DNA of 64,000 bases from Eubacteriales bacterium (GTDB taxonomy: Bacteria; Bacillota; Clostridia; Lachnospirales; Lachnospiraceae): positions 1 through 64,000 of the forward strand of contig JAUNDP010000011.1 in NCBI GenBank assembly GCA_030526005.1. Direction: 5' to 3'. A program made the translations under genes and the position numbers. The notes below the pieces were generated by a model that ran no database searches, was not told where the DNA came from, and saw only the letters and a list, made by a program, of their open reading frames with translations. Below, in pieces: positions 33,249 to 42,953 of the stretch. Position 1 is the stretch's first letter. The number at the start of each line of letters is the position of its first letter.

Positions 33249-34961
33249 ATGACAAAGTTAAAAAATCTGTTTAAAAAGACAAATTATATTGCGATTGGAC
33301 GTGCCGAGGAAGAAAAAGAAGCGTCTAAGATGCCTTCTGTTCCGGAAGGACTGTGGGTGAAATGCCCCAAATGCGGGGAAACTTTATATAAAGAAGATGT
33401 AAGAGAACATTTCTATGTATGTCCGAAATGCCAGGGATATTTTCGAATCAAGACAAAGACAAGAATCCGAATGATAGCAGATCCGGGAACTTTTGAATTA
33501 TGGTTTGAGGATATGGATATAAAAAATCCATTGAACTATCCGGGATATGAAGAAAAAATAAAAGAATTGCAGGAAAAAACACATCTGCGAGAAGCTGTGA
33601 CAATCGGAAAATGTAAAATTGACGGGACAGAAGCGGTACTTGGCGTCTGTGACGCAAGATTTTTGATGGGCAGTATGGGATATGTGGTAGGAGAAAAAAT
33701 TACGAGAGCAGTTGAAAGAGCCACGAAACTTTGTCTGCCTGTCATTTTATTCTGCTGTTCCGGAGGCGCCAGAATGCAGGAAGGAATTGTATCGCTGATG
33801 CAGATGGCAAAGACGTCTGCAGCTCTGAAACGACACAGTGACGCAGGATTATTATATATTCCAGTTCTGACCGATCCGACGACAGGAGGAGTGACAGCCA
33901 GTTTTGCGATGCTTGGCGATATTATTCTGGCAGAGCCGGGCGCGCTGATTGGCTTTGCCGGACCGCGTGTGATTGAACAGACAATCGGTGAAAAACTTCC
34001 GGAAGGCTTCCAGAGGGCAGAATTTTTATTGAAAAAGGGTATGATCGATGCGATTGTGGAGAGAGAAAAAATAAAAAGTACGATCAGCACTTTGCTTCGC
34101 CTTCACAAGGGAAGCTACAAAACGCTCTGCTTTGAGAGACAGAAGGAAAAGGAAGAATGTGACTTCCCAAGATCAGAACAATTCTGCGCATGGCAGCATG
34201 TTGAAATTTCAAGAAGTGCAGAGCGTCCGACCAGTCTTCAATATATCGAGCGAATTTTTACAGATTTTATTGAACTGCATGGAGATCGCTGCTTTCAGGA
34301 TGACGGTGCGGTGATAGGAGGAATCGGTTTTTTAGACGGTCAGCCAGTCACTGTAATCGGACAGCAAAAAGGAAAAAATACAAAAGAAAATGTAATCAGA
34401 AATTTTGGAATGATGTCCCCGGAAGGATATCGCAAGGCGCTTCGATTGATGAAAGAAGCAGAAAAATTTTCACGTCCGATCATTAATTTTGTAGACACAC
34501 CTGGAGCTGCATGTGGAATCGGCGCAGAAGAACGCGGTCAGGGAGAAGCGATCGCACACAATCTGAAAGAAATGTTTGGACTGAAAGTTCCTGTTTTGAC
34601 AATTTTGATCGGAGAAGGGGGCAGCGGAGGCGCGCTGGCGCTGGCGGTGGCCAACGAAGTGTGGATGATGGAAAATGCAACGTATTCGATTCTGTCGCCG
34701 GAAGGATTTGCTTCTATTCTCTGGAAAGACGGGAAACGCGCGAAAGAGGCGGCTGAAATCATGAAGATCACTGCAAAGGATTTAAAAGAGCTGGGAATCA
34801 TTGAACGCGTGATTGCAGAAAGAAAGCCAGCCGATACAGATCACATCTCAGAGATCACAGATCAGATGAAACGTGCGATGAAACAATTTCTGTCCGAAGC
34901 TTCAAAGAAAACGCCAAGACAGCTGACAGAAGAACGATATGAACGCTTCCGAAAAATGTAG
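33249..34961 (+). CDS. accDA: Fused acetyl-CoA carboxylase carboxyltransferase (beta-alpha)
   Basis: One 570-residue protein holds both carboxyltransferase subunits, which transfer CO2 from biotin to acetyl-CoA. The N-terminal AccD half has the zinc ribbon [13 protein letters not shown]...CPKCQGYF (about residues 38-60) and [11 protein letters not shown]. The AccA half begins near residue 317 ([27 protein letters not shown]) and has [38 protein letters not shown] and [13 protein letters not shown]. The usual AccA N-terminal helices are shortened at the joint. There is no stop or frameshift between halves, so this is a true fusion. Confidence 0.95.
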   Translation: MTKLKNLFKKTNYIAIGRAEEEKEASKMPSVPEGLWVKCPKCGETLYKEDVREHFYVCPKCQGYFRIKTKTRIRMIADPGTFELWFEDMDIKNPLNYPGYEEKIKELQEKTHLREAVTIGKCKIDGTEAVLGVCDARFLMGSMGYVVGEKITRAVERATKLCLPVILFCCSGGARMQEGIVSLMQMAKTSAALKRHSDAGLLYIPVLTDPTTGGVTASFAMLGDIILAEPGALIGFAGPRVIEQTIGEKLPEGFQRAEFLLKKGMIDAIVEREKIKSTISTLLRLHKGSYKTLCFERQKEKEECDFPRSEQFCAWQHVEISRSAERPTSLQYIERIFTDFIELHGDRCFQDDGAVIGGIGFLDGQPVTVIGQQKGKNTKENVIRNFGMMSPEGYRKALRLMKEAEKFSRPIINFVDTPGAACGIGAEERGQGEAIAHNLKEMFGLKVPVLTILIGEGGSGGALALAVANEVWMMENATYSILSPEGFASILWKDGKRAKEAAEIMKITAKDLKELGIIERVIAERKPADTDHISEITDQMKRAMKQFLSEASKKTPRQLTEERYERFRKM

Positions 34962-35019
34962 AATCCAATTTATTTTAGATGCTTTATAAATAAAAAAGTA
35001 AGAGAGAAGGAGATAGGAA

Positions 35020-36075
35020 GTGAAGCCATTACAGATAGGTGAATTACAGGTGAAAGTGCCTGTGATACAAGGCGGCATGGGAGTGGGAATCAGTTTGTCG
35101 AGACTTGCAGGAAATGTTGCGCTGTGCGGCGGAGTAGGAGTGATCTCTTCTGCCCAGATCGGTTTTCGCGATCCTGAGTTTGCATCTCATCCGATTGAAA
35201 CGAATTTAAGAGTGTTAAAAGAAGAGATCAAAAAAGCAAAAGAGATTGCAAAGGGCGGTATTATTGGCGTCAATATCATGGTCGTCACACAAAAATATAA
35301 AGAATATGTCAAAGAGGCCGTAAGCGCTGGCGCAGATCTGATTGTCTCAGGGGCAGGACTGCCAATCAATCTCCCGGAACTTGTGGAGGGGACAAAAGCA
35401 AAGATTGCGCCGATTATATCGACGATAAAAGCAGCCTCTGTGATCTGCAAGATGTGGGACCGAAAATATAAAAAAGCGCCGGATCTTGTGATTGTGGAAG
35501 GACCAAAAGCAGGAGGGCATCTGGGCTTCCATGAAGAGGAACTGAAGCGGTATACGCAGCAGGAATACGAAAAAGAGATTTTGGGAATTTTTGAAGTTAT
35601 AAAAGAATACAGCCAAAAATACAGCAAGAAAATTCCTGTTGTATTGGCAGGAGGAATCTTTGACCGCAAAGACGTTCAACATGCGTTGGAACTGGGGGCA
35701 GACGGCGTTCAGATGGGAACAAGATTTGTGACAACGTATGAATGCGATGCAGCTTGTGCATATAAAGAAGCATATTTAAGAGCAAAAAAACAGGAAATTC
35801 AGATCATAAAAAGTCCTGTCGGAATGCCGGGAAGGGCCATTCAAAATGAGTTCCTGCGTCAAATAAAAGAAAAAAGAGAAAAAATCGATCATTGCTTTCA
35901 GTGTATCACGACGTGCAGCAAAAAGGAGACGCCATATTGTATTACAAAAGCGCTTGTCCGTGCAGCAAAAGGCGATGTGGAAAATGGGCTTTTGTTCTGC
36001 GGAGAAAATGCGTATCGCTGTCAGAAAATAGAACATGTCCGCGATATTATGGAAGAGCTTACAGGAAAACAGTAA
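35020..36075 (+). CDS. fabK: FabK-like/nitronate monooxygenase-family flavoprotein
   Basis: A flavin TIM-barrel protein of 351 residues: VPVIQGGMGVGISLSRLAG at the start, GVNIMV, SGAGLPINLPEL, GPKAGGHLGFHEEEL with the family His, and VVLAGGIFDRKDVQHALELGADGVQMGTRF. It ends the fab operon, which has no fabI, so it is the best candidate for the final enoyl-ACP reduction. It differs from classical FabK (about 315 residues) by a Cys-rich tail: C292, C295, C299, C307, C327 and C334. The start is GTG after GAAGGAGAT. Nitronate monooxygenase activity is the alternative reading of the same family. Confidence 0.8.
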   Translation: MKPLQIGELQVKVPVIQGGMGVGISLSRLAGNVALCGGVGVISSAQIGFRDPEFASHPIETNLRVLKEEIKKAKEIAKGGIIGVNIMVVTQKYKEYVKEAVSAGADLIVSGAGLPINLPELVEGTKAKIAPIISTIKAASVICKMWDRKYKKAPDLVIVEGPKAGGHLGFHEEELKRYTQQEYEKEILGIFEVIKEYSQKYSKKIPVVLAGGIFDRKDVQHALELGADGVQMGTRFVTTYECDAACAYKEAYLRAKKQEIQIIKSPVGMPGRAIQNEFLRQIKEKREKIDHCFQCITTCSKKETPYCITKALVRAAKGDVENGLLFCGENAYRCQKIEHVRDIMEELTGKQ

Positions 36076-36084
36076 GAAAATCAG

Positions 36085-36113
36085 TTGTCAATTTTGAAAT
36101 TTTATGCTACATT
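36085..36113 (+). promoter_or_regulatory. Promoter of gltX
   Basis: TTGTCA (36085-36090), a 17-bp spacer and TACATT (36108-36113). I see no T-box in the roughly 95-base leader. Confidence 0.65.
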
Positions 36114-36209
36114 TAGAGGAGATTCAGATCACAGGGAAGGATTCCGAGAAAAGGAAGACTTCCTTGTTTCAGGAAAAGAATAATAAATGAACATAAAGGA
36201 GTTTGTGAC

Positions 36210-37667
36210 ATGGCAAAAGTAAGAACAAGATTTGCACCGAGTCCGACAGGCAGAATGCATGTGGGAAATTTAAGAACAGCATTGTACGCATATCTGATTG
36301 CGAAACATGAAGACGGAGATTTTCTGCTCCGTATAGAAGACACAGATCAGGAACGTTTTGTGGAAGAAGCGCTGGATATTATTTACCGGACTCTGGAGAA
36401 GACAGGACTGGTTCACGATGAAGGACCTGATAAAGACGGCGGCGTAGGACCTTATGTGCAGAGCGAGCGCCAGGCGCAGGGCATTTATCTGGAATATGCT
36501 AAAAAACTGATTGAAAAAGGAGAGGCATATTACTGTTTCTGCGATAAAGAAAGACTGGAAGGCTTAAAACAGGAAATTGCCGGAAAAGAAATTGTTGTAT
36601 ATGACAAGCACTGTCTCCATCTGTCAAAAGAAGAAGTGGAAGAAAAGTTAAAGGCAGGCGTTCCATATGTTATCCGTCAGAATGTTCCAAGAGAGGGAAC
36701 GACAAAGTTTGTGGATGAGATCTATGGAGAGATCGAAGTGCCAAACGAGGAACTGGATGATATGATTCTGATCAAATCAGACGGATATCCTACTTATAAC
36801 TTTGCAAACGTAGTAGACGATCATCTGATGGGAATCACACACGTTGTCAGAGGAAATGAATATCTTTCTTCAGCGCCGAAGTACAATCGTCTTTATGCAG
36901 CATTTGGATGGGAAGTGCCGGTTTATGTACACTGTCCGTTAATTACAAATGAAGAACATAAAAAGCTGAGCAAGAGAAGCGGTCATTCTTCTTATGAAGA
37001 TTTGCTGGATCAGGGATTCTTAAGTGAAGCGATTGTCAACTATGTGGCTCTTCTGGGATGGTGTCCGCAGGATAATCAGGAAATTTTCTCCCTGGAAGAA
37101 CTGGTCAAAGTATTTGACTATCATCACATCAGTAAATCTCCGGCTGTATTTGACATCAATAAATTAAAATGGATGAACAGCGAATACATGAAGGCGATGG
37201 AATTTGAAAAGTTCTATGAGATGGCGCTCCCATATCTGAAACAGGCATTGACAAAAGAATTTGATCTGAGAAAGATTGCAGAACTTGTAAAAACAAGAAT
37301 AGAAGTTTTCCCAGACATCGCAGAACTGGTCGATTTCTTTGAAGAATTGCCAGAGTATGATATTTCCATGTATACTCACAAAAAGATGAAAACAACGCCA
37401 CAGTCTTCTCTTGAAGTATTAAAAGATTTGCTGCCTAGACTGGAAGCACAGGAAGACTACAGCAACGATGCGCTGTATGAACTGTTAAAAAATTATGTGG
37501 AAGAAAAAGGATGCAAAAACGGCTATGTCATGTGGCCGGTGCGCACGGCGGTTTCAGGAAAACAGATGACACCGGCTGGAGCGACAGAAATTATGGAAAT
37601 TATTGGAAAAGAAGAATCCATTGCAAGAATCAAAAAAGCGATTGAAAAATTGAGTGCAGGTGTATAA
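36210..37667 (+). CDS. gltX: Glutamyl-tRNA synthetase
   Basis: Charges tRNA-Glu (and possibly tRNA-Gln in bacteria using the amidotransferase route). The class I HIGH region is [19 protein letters not shown], the KMSKS-like motif is KKLSKRSGH (near residue 250), and [12 protein letters not shown] is diagnostic. Length 485. AAAGGAG precedes the ATG. Its last base overlaps the helicase start. Confidence 0.98.
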   Translation: MAKVRTRFAPSPTGRMHVGNLRTALYAYLIAKHEDGDFLLRIEDTDQERFVEEALDIIYRTLEKTGLVHDEGPDKDGGVGPYVQSERQAQGIYLEYAKKLIEKGEAYYCFCDKERLEGLKQEIAGKEIVVYDKHCLHLSKEEVEEKLKAGVPYVIRQNVPREGTTKFVDEIYGEIEVPNEELDDMILIKSDGYPTYNFANVVDDHLMGITHVVRGNEYLSSAPKYNRLYAAFGWEVPVYVHCPLITNEEHKKLSKRSGHSSYEDLLDQGFLSEAIVNYVALLGWCPQDNQEIFSLEELVKVFDYHHISKSPAVFDINKLKWMNSEYMKAMEFEKFYEMALPYLKQALTKEFDLRKIAELVKTRIEVFPDIAELVDFFEELPEYDISMYTHKKMKTTPQSSLEVLKDLLPRLEAQEDYSNDALYELLKNYVEEKGCKNGYVMWPVRTAVSGKQMTPAGATEIMEIIGKEESIARIKKAIEKLSAGV

Positions 37668-39484
37668 TGGCATTTACAAAAGCACAGTCTCGGGCGATCG
37701 CCCACGGAACAGGTCCCATGCTGATTTTAGCGGGACCTGGTTCCGGAAAAACCCTTGTTATCACGAACAGAACAAAATATTTGATCGAACATGGAACAGA
37801 TCCGTCCAAAATTTTGGTGATCACGTTTACAAAGGCGGCAGCACAGGAGATGCGGGATCGGTTTTATAAAATGATGGGAGAAAAACGATATCCGGTTACG
37901 TTTGGAACGTTTCATGCCGTCTTTTTTACGATCCTGCGCCATGCCTATCATTACACCACAGAAAATATTTTAAGAGAAGATAAAAAACGTCAGTTTCTTC
38001 AGGAAATTTTAGAAAAAACAGATTTAGAGCCGGAAGATGAACAGGAACTGATCACAAGTCTGATTGGCGAGATCAGTAAAGTAAAAAATGAGCAGATTGA
38101 TTTAGAATATTATTATTCCACAAGCTGTGCGGCGTCTCTGTTTCGTGAGATTTATCGGAAATATGAAAAAAAGCTGATAAGGCAAAGATTGCTGGATTTT
38201 GATGATATGATGCTGGACTGCTATACTCTTTTGAAAGAAAGAAGAGATATCTTAAAAGTATGGCAGAACTGTTTTTCTTATATTTTGATTGATGAAGTGC
38301 AGGATATGAACCGACTGCAGTATGAAATTATGCGGATGCTGGCAAAGCCGCAGGATAATCTGTTTCTTGTGGGTGACGACGACCAGTCGATCTATCGGTT
38401 TCGCGGAGCAAAGCCAGAAATCATGTTTCAGTTTACAAAAGATTATCCAGATACCCAGATGGTTTTGCTGGATCAAAATTTTCGCTCCACAAAACAGATT
38501 GTCCGTGCATCCTTAGAAGTGATCAACAAAAATAAAAAACGATTTTTTAAAGAGATTACGACACAAAATGAAGAAGGGGAGGCAGTTGAACGCCAGACCT
38601 TTTCTAATCCGGCAGAAGAGACAAAAAATATTTGCGGACAGATTCAAAATGCAGTGAAAAATGGCAGAACTTATAATGAAATTGCGATTTTATTTCGGAC
38701 AAATACAGGAGCGCAGCTGATGACAGAACGGCTGATGGAATACAATATTCCATTTGCGATGAAAGATAAAATGCCAAATTTATATGAACACTGGATTGCA
38801 AAAGATCTCTTTGCATATCTGAGAATCGGCGCCGGTTCACGGGAACGCAGAGAATTTCTGCGTATTATCAACCGTCCAAATCGTTATATCAGCAGAGAAT
38901 GTCTTGATACGCCGCTGTTTTCTTTTGATCGTTTGTGCGCTTACTATGAAGAAAAAGACTGGATGATCGAGAGAATTGAATGTCTGGAACATGACATTTC
39001 CTGGATTGGTCAGCTCAGCCCCTATGCGGCCATTAATTATATACGAAAAGGCATTGGATACGATCAATATCTGGTAAAATATGCAGAAGAACATCATATA
39101 AAGCCGGAAGATCTGGCTGATCTGCTGGATGAAATTCAGGAGAGCGCAAAGCCATACAAAGAGTGCAGGGACTGGTTTAACCATATAGAAAAATATAAAG
39201 AGGAATTAGAAAAACAGTCATCTGCAAAGAAGAAACAGAATACAGAAAACGCAGTTCATATTTTGACATTTCATGGCGCAAAAGGATTAGAGTTTAAAGA
39301 AGTATTTTTGCCTGATTTAAATGATGGAGTGGTTCCGTACAAAAAAGCAGTATTGGAAGAAGATCTTCAGGAAGAAAGAAGAATGCTATATGTGGGAATG
39401 ACAAGAGCGATGGAAAAGCTACATTTATGCTGGACAGAGGAGCGATATGGGAAAAAAGCAGCGGTGTCGAGATTCCTTCTATGA
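37667..39484 (+). CDS. UvrD/PcrA-like DNA helicase
   Basis: Superfamily 1A 3'-5' helicase. Motifs in order: Q-motif region FTKAQSRAIAHG, Walker A GPGSGKTLVITNRT (near residue 23), DEVQDMN, GDDDQSIYRFRGA, LDQNFRSTKQIV, TFHGAKGLEFKEVFLPDLNDGVVPY and RRMLYVGMTRAMEKLHLCW. At 605 residues it is shorter than PcrA (about 720), lacking much of the C-terminal tail. So it is probably a second, specialised helicase rather than the main PcrA. It overlaps gltX by one base. Confidence 0.92.
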   Translation: MAFTKAQSRAIAHGTGPMLILAGPGSGKTLVITNRTKYLIEHGTDPSKILVITFTKAAAQEMRDRFYKMMGEKRYPVTFGTFHAVFFTILRHAYHYTTENILREDKKRQFLQEILEKTDLEPEDEQELITSLIGEISKVKNEQIDLEYYYSTSCAASLFREIYRKYEKKLIRQRLLDFDDMMLDCYTLLKERRDILKVWQNCFSYILIDEVQDMNRLQYEIMRMLAKPQDNLFLVGDDDQSIYRFRGAKPEIMFQFTKDYPDTQMVLLDQNFRSTKQIVRASLEVINKNKKRFFKEITTQNEEGEAVERQTFSNPAEETKNICGQIQNAVKNGRTYNEIAILFRTNTGAQLMTERLMEYNIPFAMKDKMPNLYEHWIAKDLFAYLRIGAGSRERREFLRIINRPNRYISRECLDTPLFSFDRLCAYYEEKDWMIERIECLEHDISWIGQLSPYAAINYIRKGIGYDQYLVKYAEEHHIKPEDLADLLDEIQESAKPYKECRDWFNHIEKYKEELEKQSSAKKKQNTENAVHILTFHGAKGLEFKEVFLPDLNDGVVPYKKAVLEEDLQEERRMLYVGMTRAMEKLHLCWTEERYGKKAAVSRFLL

Positions 39485-39524
39485 AGAAAAATTTAAATTT
39501 CTTTTTTATCAAGTTTGATAAAAT

Positions 39525-39577
39525 CAAAAAAAGACCTTCAGCATAAAAACGACTGTTTTTTATGGAAGGTCTTTTTT
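39525..39577. terminator. Bidirectional terminator between helicase and DUF1292 genes
   Basis: AAAAAAGACCTTC pairs with GAAGGTCTTTTTT, with CATAAAAA facing TTTTTATG inside. It has A- and T-runs on both sides and serves two convergent genes. Confidence 0.88.
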
Positions 39578-39615
39578 GAAAATTTATCAAAGAAGCAATG
39601 AGCGAGATGACAGAA

Positions 39616-39993
39616 TTATTCTTCTTCGTCCTCAGCGTCTACTAATTCATCGTATTCCTGACTGTCTAAAAACTCGTCAAACGCATCAGCAGCAGCTTCG
39701 TATTCATCATCGTCTTCGATATTTTCCAGTGTAGGATTTCCATCTACTTCACGGAAACGATATAAGAAGACTTCACCATCTTCATTTTCTCCGTTTTCAT
39801 CGAGTGGAAGCAAAGCGATATATTGTTTTCCGGCACATGGATAGATTGTAAGTACAGCACATTCTACGACAGTATCATCATCCAGTGTCAAAGTAACAGT
39901 AGGCATATCATCATGATCATGATCGTGATCACAATCACATCCGCAATCGCCACAGCTGCATCCACAATCTAAATCTTTTTCTTGTTCGTTCAT
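39616..39993 (-). CDS. DUF1292 protein with Cys/His/Asp-rich head
   Basis: Function unknown. Residues about 30-100 form the DUF1292 domain: TVTLTLDDDTVVECAVLTIY, YIALLPLDENGENEDGEVFLYRF. The C-terminus is strongly acidic. The N-terminal 29 residues are unusual: DCGCSCGDCGCDCDHDHDHDD, dense in Cys, His and Asp and likely to bind metal (inference). DUF1292 genes commonly lie near mreB, ruvX or alaS in Firmicutes; here it is alone. Length 125. Confidence 0.88.
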   Translation of the reverse strand: MNEQEKDLDCGCSCGDCGCDCDHDHDHDDMPTVTLTLDDDTVVECAVLTIYPCAGKQYIALLPLDENGENEDGEVFLYRFREVDGNPTLENIEDDDEYEAAADAFDEFLDSQEYDELVDAEDEEE

Positions 39994-40306
39994 ATACCTT
40001 ATACCTCATTTCAAAAATTTTACAAATAACGGATATCTGTAGTTACACTTTATCAGAATTAGCGAGGAAATGCAAGCCAAGAAGAAAAAATTTATAAAAA
40101 TAAAATAAAAGTGAAATGACAGGAAGCAAAAGGATGACAAAATATTTTCAGACGATGATTTATAAACATTCAAAAGAAAATATAGATCAGAAGAAGTCAA
40201 TGATATTTGAAATAAAACCTGTTTATAAAGAAAACATATAGACGAAATCCGCATCTTTTTTTTTAACTTTTCATAAGTATATGTCAAAGATATGCGAGAG
40301 GAAAAT
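39994..40306. other. A+T-rich divergent intergenic region
   Basis: Carries the start signals of the leftward DUF1292 gene and the rightward DUF885 gene. I see only weak promoter-like sequences, no strong hairpin, and one unsupported 28-codon open frame (40157-40243) without a ribosome site. Confidence 0.5.
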
Positions 40307-42064
40307 ATGAAAAAAATAGGAGAATGGGTCAAAAAAGAGAAGAAAAAGCTGCTTATAGGTGCAGGCGTTATCAGTGTCATTGTATTTGCGTTTGTGTTAC
40401 AGGCAATATTTCTGTCAGAAGATCGAAAATTTGAATATTTTACAGAGGTTATGTTTCAAAATGAACTTCAGAGAAACACATTATCTTTGCACTATACATT
40501 GAGAGACCCAGAACAGTATGGAATTGAAGAAGAAGAGATATCGCTTGGGGATTTTAGCCTTGATACGCTCGAAAAAGGGTATGATACGATGCGCGGATAT
40601 CAGAATGTTCTAGCTGATGTAAATCGCGGGAAGCTTTCAGAAAGCAATCAGCTGACGTATGATATTTTGGATTTGTATTTTCAGACGGAATTAAAGTCAG
40701 AACCATATCTGCTGTATGAAGAGCCGCTTGGGGCGACGATCGGGATTCAGGCACAGCTTCCGGTTCTTCTGGCAGAATACCGGTTTGAGACGAAAAAAGA
40801 TATCAAAGAATACTTAAATCTGCTGCAGAAATTACCGGGGTATTATCGTTCTCTGGCTGAGTTTGAAGAAAAAAAGGCAGCGGCAGGTCTGTTTATGAGT
40901 GACAGAAGCCTGGATCATATTTTGCAGCAATGCCAGGAGTTTATCGGCAATACACAGCCCAATTATCTGCTGGAAGTATTTAATTCAAAAATCGACCGTT
41001 TTACAAATTTGACAGAAGAGGAAAAGAAACAATTTAAAGAGCAAAACAGGCAGATGGTGGAAAGCTGCGTAATTCCGGCATATCAGATTTTGATAGAACG
41101 GCTGGAAAATTTAAGGGGAATGGGAAAAAATGAAAAAGGACTTTGTTTTTTTCCGAAAGGAAAAGCGTACTATGAATATCTGGTCAAAAGGAATACAGGA
41201 GATTATCACTCTATTGAAGAAATAGAACAGAAAATACAGGAAAAAATCCTTTCTGATTTTGCAAAATTACAGGAGCTGGCGGCACAGACTGGATTTTCTG
41301 AAAGCAGAACTATGCAGCATGGGACAGAGACGCCAGAAGAGATATTAAGTCATCTGAAAGAACAAATCGCTGATGATTTTCCAGATGCGGCAGATACAAG
41401 ATGCAGCGTAAAATATGTACACCGTTCTATGGAAGAATTCCTAAGTCCGGCATTTTATCTGACGCCGCCGATTGACCACAGCGAAAATAATGTGATCTAC
41501 ATCAATAATCTGAATGGATATACACCGCTGGAATTATTTACAACACTGGCACATGAAGGATTTCCGGGACATTTGTACCAGACTACATACTTTGCGAATG
41601 AGAAACCAGATCCCATTCGATCCATCTTAAATTTTGGAGGATATGTAGAAGGATGGGCAACGTATGTAGAGATGTATGCTTACGGACTGGCAGAAGGCGA
41701 TAAAAACAGAATTGAGGCGGAGCGTTTGAATCGTTCGATTATGCTTGGAATCTCCACACTCATCGATATCTCAATCCATTATCATGGATGCAGCAGGGAG
41801 ACGATCGCATCTTATCTGAACAAACTGGGAATTACATCAGAGGAAACTTCCAACCAGATTTATGATACGATTTTGGAAGCGCCTGCCAATTATCTCAAAT
41901 ATTATGTCGGATATCTGAACTTTGAAGAATTGAAGAAGGATTATCAGGAGTGGACAGGAGAAAAATTCACACTAAAAAAATTCCATCAGGAAGTTTTAGA
42001 GATTGGACCGGCACAGTTTCCTGTTCTGGAAAAATATTTAAAGGATGCGGCAGATATAGAATGA
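40307..42064 (+). CDS. DUF885 family membrane-anchored metallopeptidase
   Basis: A 585-residue protein with a basic start and single membrane anchor (about residues 15-36), then an extracytoplasmic alpha-helical domain. The zinc-peptidase motif HEGFPGH lies at residue 416, followed by GYVEGWATYVEMYAYG with the third ligand region. DUF885 proteins resemble M32/M3-type carboxypeptidases; the natural substrate is unknown. I start at ATG 40307, five bases after GAGAGGA; ATG 40292 is upstream of that site. Confidence 0.88.
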   Translation: MKKIGEWVKKEKKKLLIGAGVISVIVFAFVLQAIFLSEDRKFEYFTEVMFQNELQRNTLSLHYTLRDPEQYGIEEEEISLGDFSLDTLEKGYDTMRGYQNVLADVNRGKLSESNQLTYDILDLYFQTELKSEPYLLYEEPLGATIGIQAQLPVLLAEYRFETKKDIKEYLNLLQKLPGYYRSLAEFEEKKAAAGLFMSDRSLDHILQQCQEFIGNTQPNYLLEVFNSKIDRFTNLTEEEKKQFKEQNRQMVESCVIPAYQILIERLENLRGMGKNEKGLCFFPKGKAYYEYLVKRNTGDYHSIEEIEQKIQEKILSDFAKLQELAAQTGFSESRTMQHGTETPEEILSHLKEQIADDFPDAADTRCSVKYVHRSMEEFLSPAFYLTPPIDHSENNVIYINNLNGYTPLELFTTLAHEGFPGHLYQTTYFANEKPDPIRSILNFGGYVEGWATYVEMYAYGLAEGDKNRIEAERLNRSIMLGISTLIDISIHYHGCSRETIASYLNKLGITSEETSNQIYDTILEAPANYLKYYVGYLNFEELKKDYQEWTGEKFTLKKFHQEVLEIGPAQFPVLEKYLKDAADIE

Positions 42065-42133
42065 AAAATTGGAACTGTACAAACAAATTGAGAAAATGAT
42101 ATAATACAGAAAAAAGAACAAAGGATAGAAAAA

Positions 42134-42892
42134 ATGAAAAAATTGATTTCATGGAATGTAAATGGTTTGCGGGCCTGTGTTCAGAAGGGCTTTCTCGATT
42201 ATTTTAAAGAAGCGAATGCAGATATTTTCTGTATTCAGGAGAGTAAACTGCAGGAAGGACAGATTCATCTGGAGCTGCCAGGATATTTCCAGTACTGGAA
42301 TTATGCGGTGAAGAAGGGATATTCCGGCACAGCAGTCTTTACAAAAGAAAAGGCAGTCTCTGTAAAGTATGGCATGGGAATAGAACAGCATGATCAAGAA
42401 GGACGGGTGATTACACTGGAGTATGAAAATTATTATGTAGTCACTGTATATACGCCAAACTCACAGCAGGGACTGGCAAGACTTTCCTATAGGATGGAAT
42501 GGGAAGAGGCATTCCGGGAATATTTAAAACAACTGGAATCAAAAAACAAACCTCTGATTATCTGTGGGGATCTTAATGTGGCTGCAACAGAACAGGATAT
42601 AAAAAATCCAAAAAGTAATGTAAAGAATGCCGGATTTACGCCGGAAGAACGAGAAAAATTTCAACAGTTGCTTCAGTCAGGATTTGTGGATACTTTTCGC
42701 TTTCTCCATCCCGAGACAGAAAAATATTCTTGGTGGTCTTACCGCTTTAAAGCAAGAGAACGCAATGCAGGATGGCGTATTGACTACTTTCTTGCATCAG
42801 CTTCTATAAAGGATAAAATAAAAACAGCGGAGATTCATACAGAGATTTTAGGATCAGATCATTGTCCTGTCTCAGTTGAAATTGATTTCTAA
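42134..42892 (+). CDS. xth: Exodeoxyribonuclease III / AP endonuclease
   Basis: Repairs abasic sites and trims 3' ends. Motifs: ISWNVNGLRACVQKGF at the start, DIFCIQESKLQ with the metal Glu, Y-T-P-N-S, CGDLNVA, FRFLHPETEKYSWWSYRFKARERNAGWRIDYFL and the final GSDHCPVSVEIDF. Length 252. AGGATAG precedes the ATG. Independent gene 70 bases after the peptidase. Confidence 0.96.
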   Translation: MKKLISWNVNGLRACVQKGFLDYFKEANADIFCIQESKLQEGQIHLELPGYFQYWNYAVKKGYSGTAVFTKEKAVSVKYGMGIEQHDQEGRVITLEYENYYVVTVYTPNSQQGLARLSYRMEWEEAFREYLKQLESKNKPLIICGDLNVAATEQDIKNPKSNVKNAGFTPEEREKFQQLLQSGFVDTFRFLHPETEKYSWWSYRFKARERNAGWRIDYFLASASIKDKIKTAEIHTEILGSDHCPVSVEIDF

Positions 42893-42953
42893 AATACAAA
42901 AAAGAAGAAAATGAACAGCAAATGATATTATAAAATTAAGAGGAGTATCGAAG

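Noticed and set aside
36114..36209. T-box leader before gltX
   Set aside because: No AGGGTGG-type antiterminator core or specifier loop could be found, and the leader is short. The same holds for trpS.
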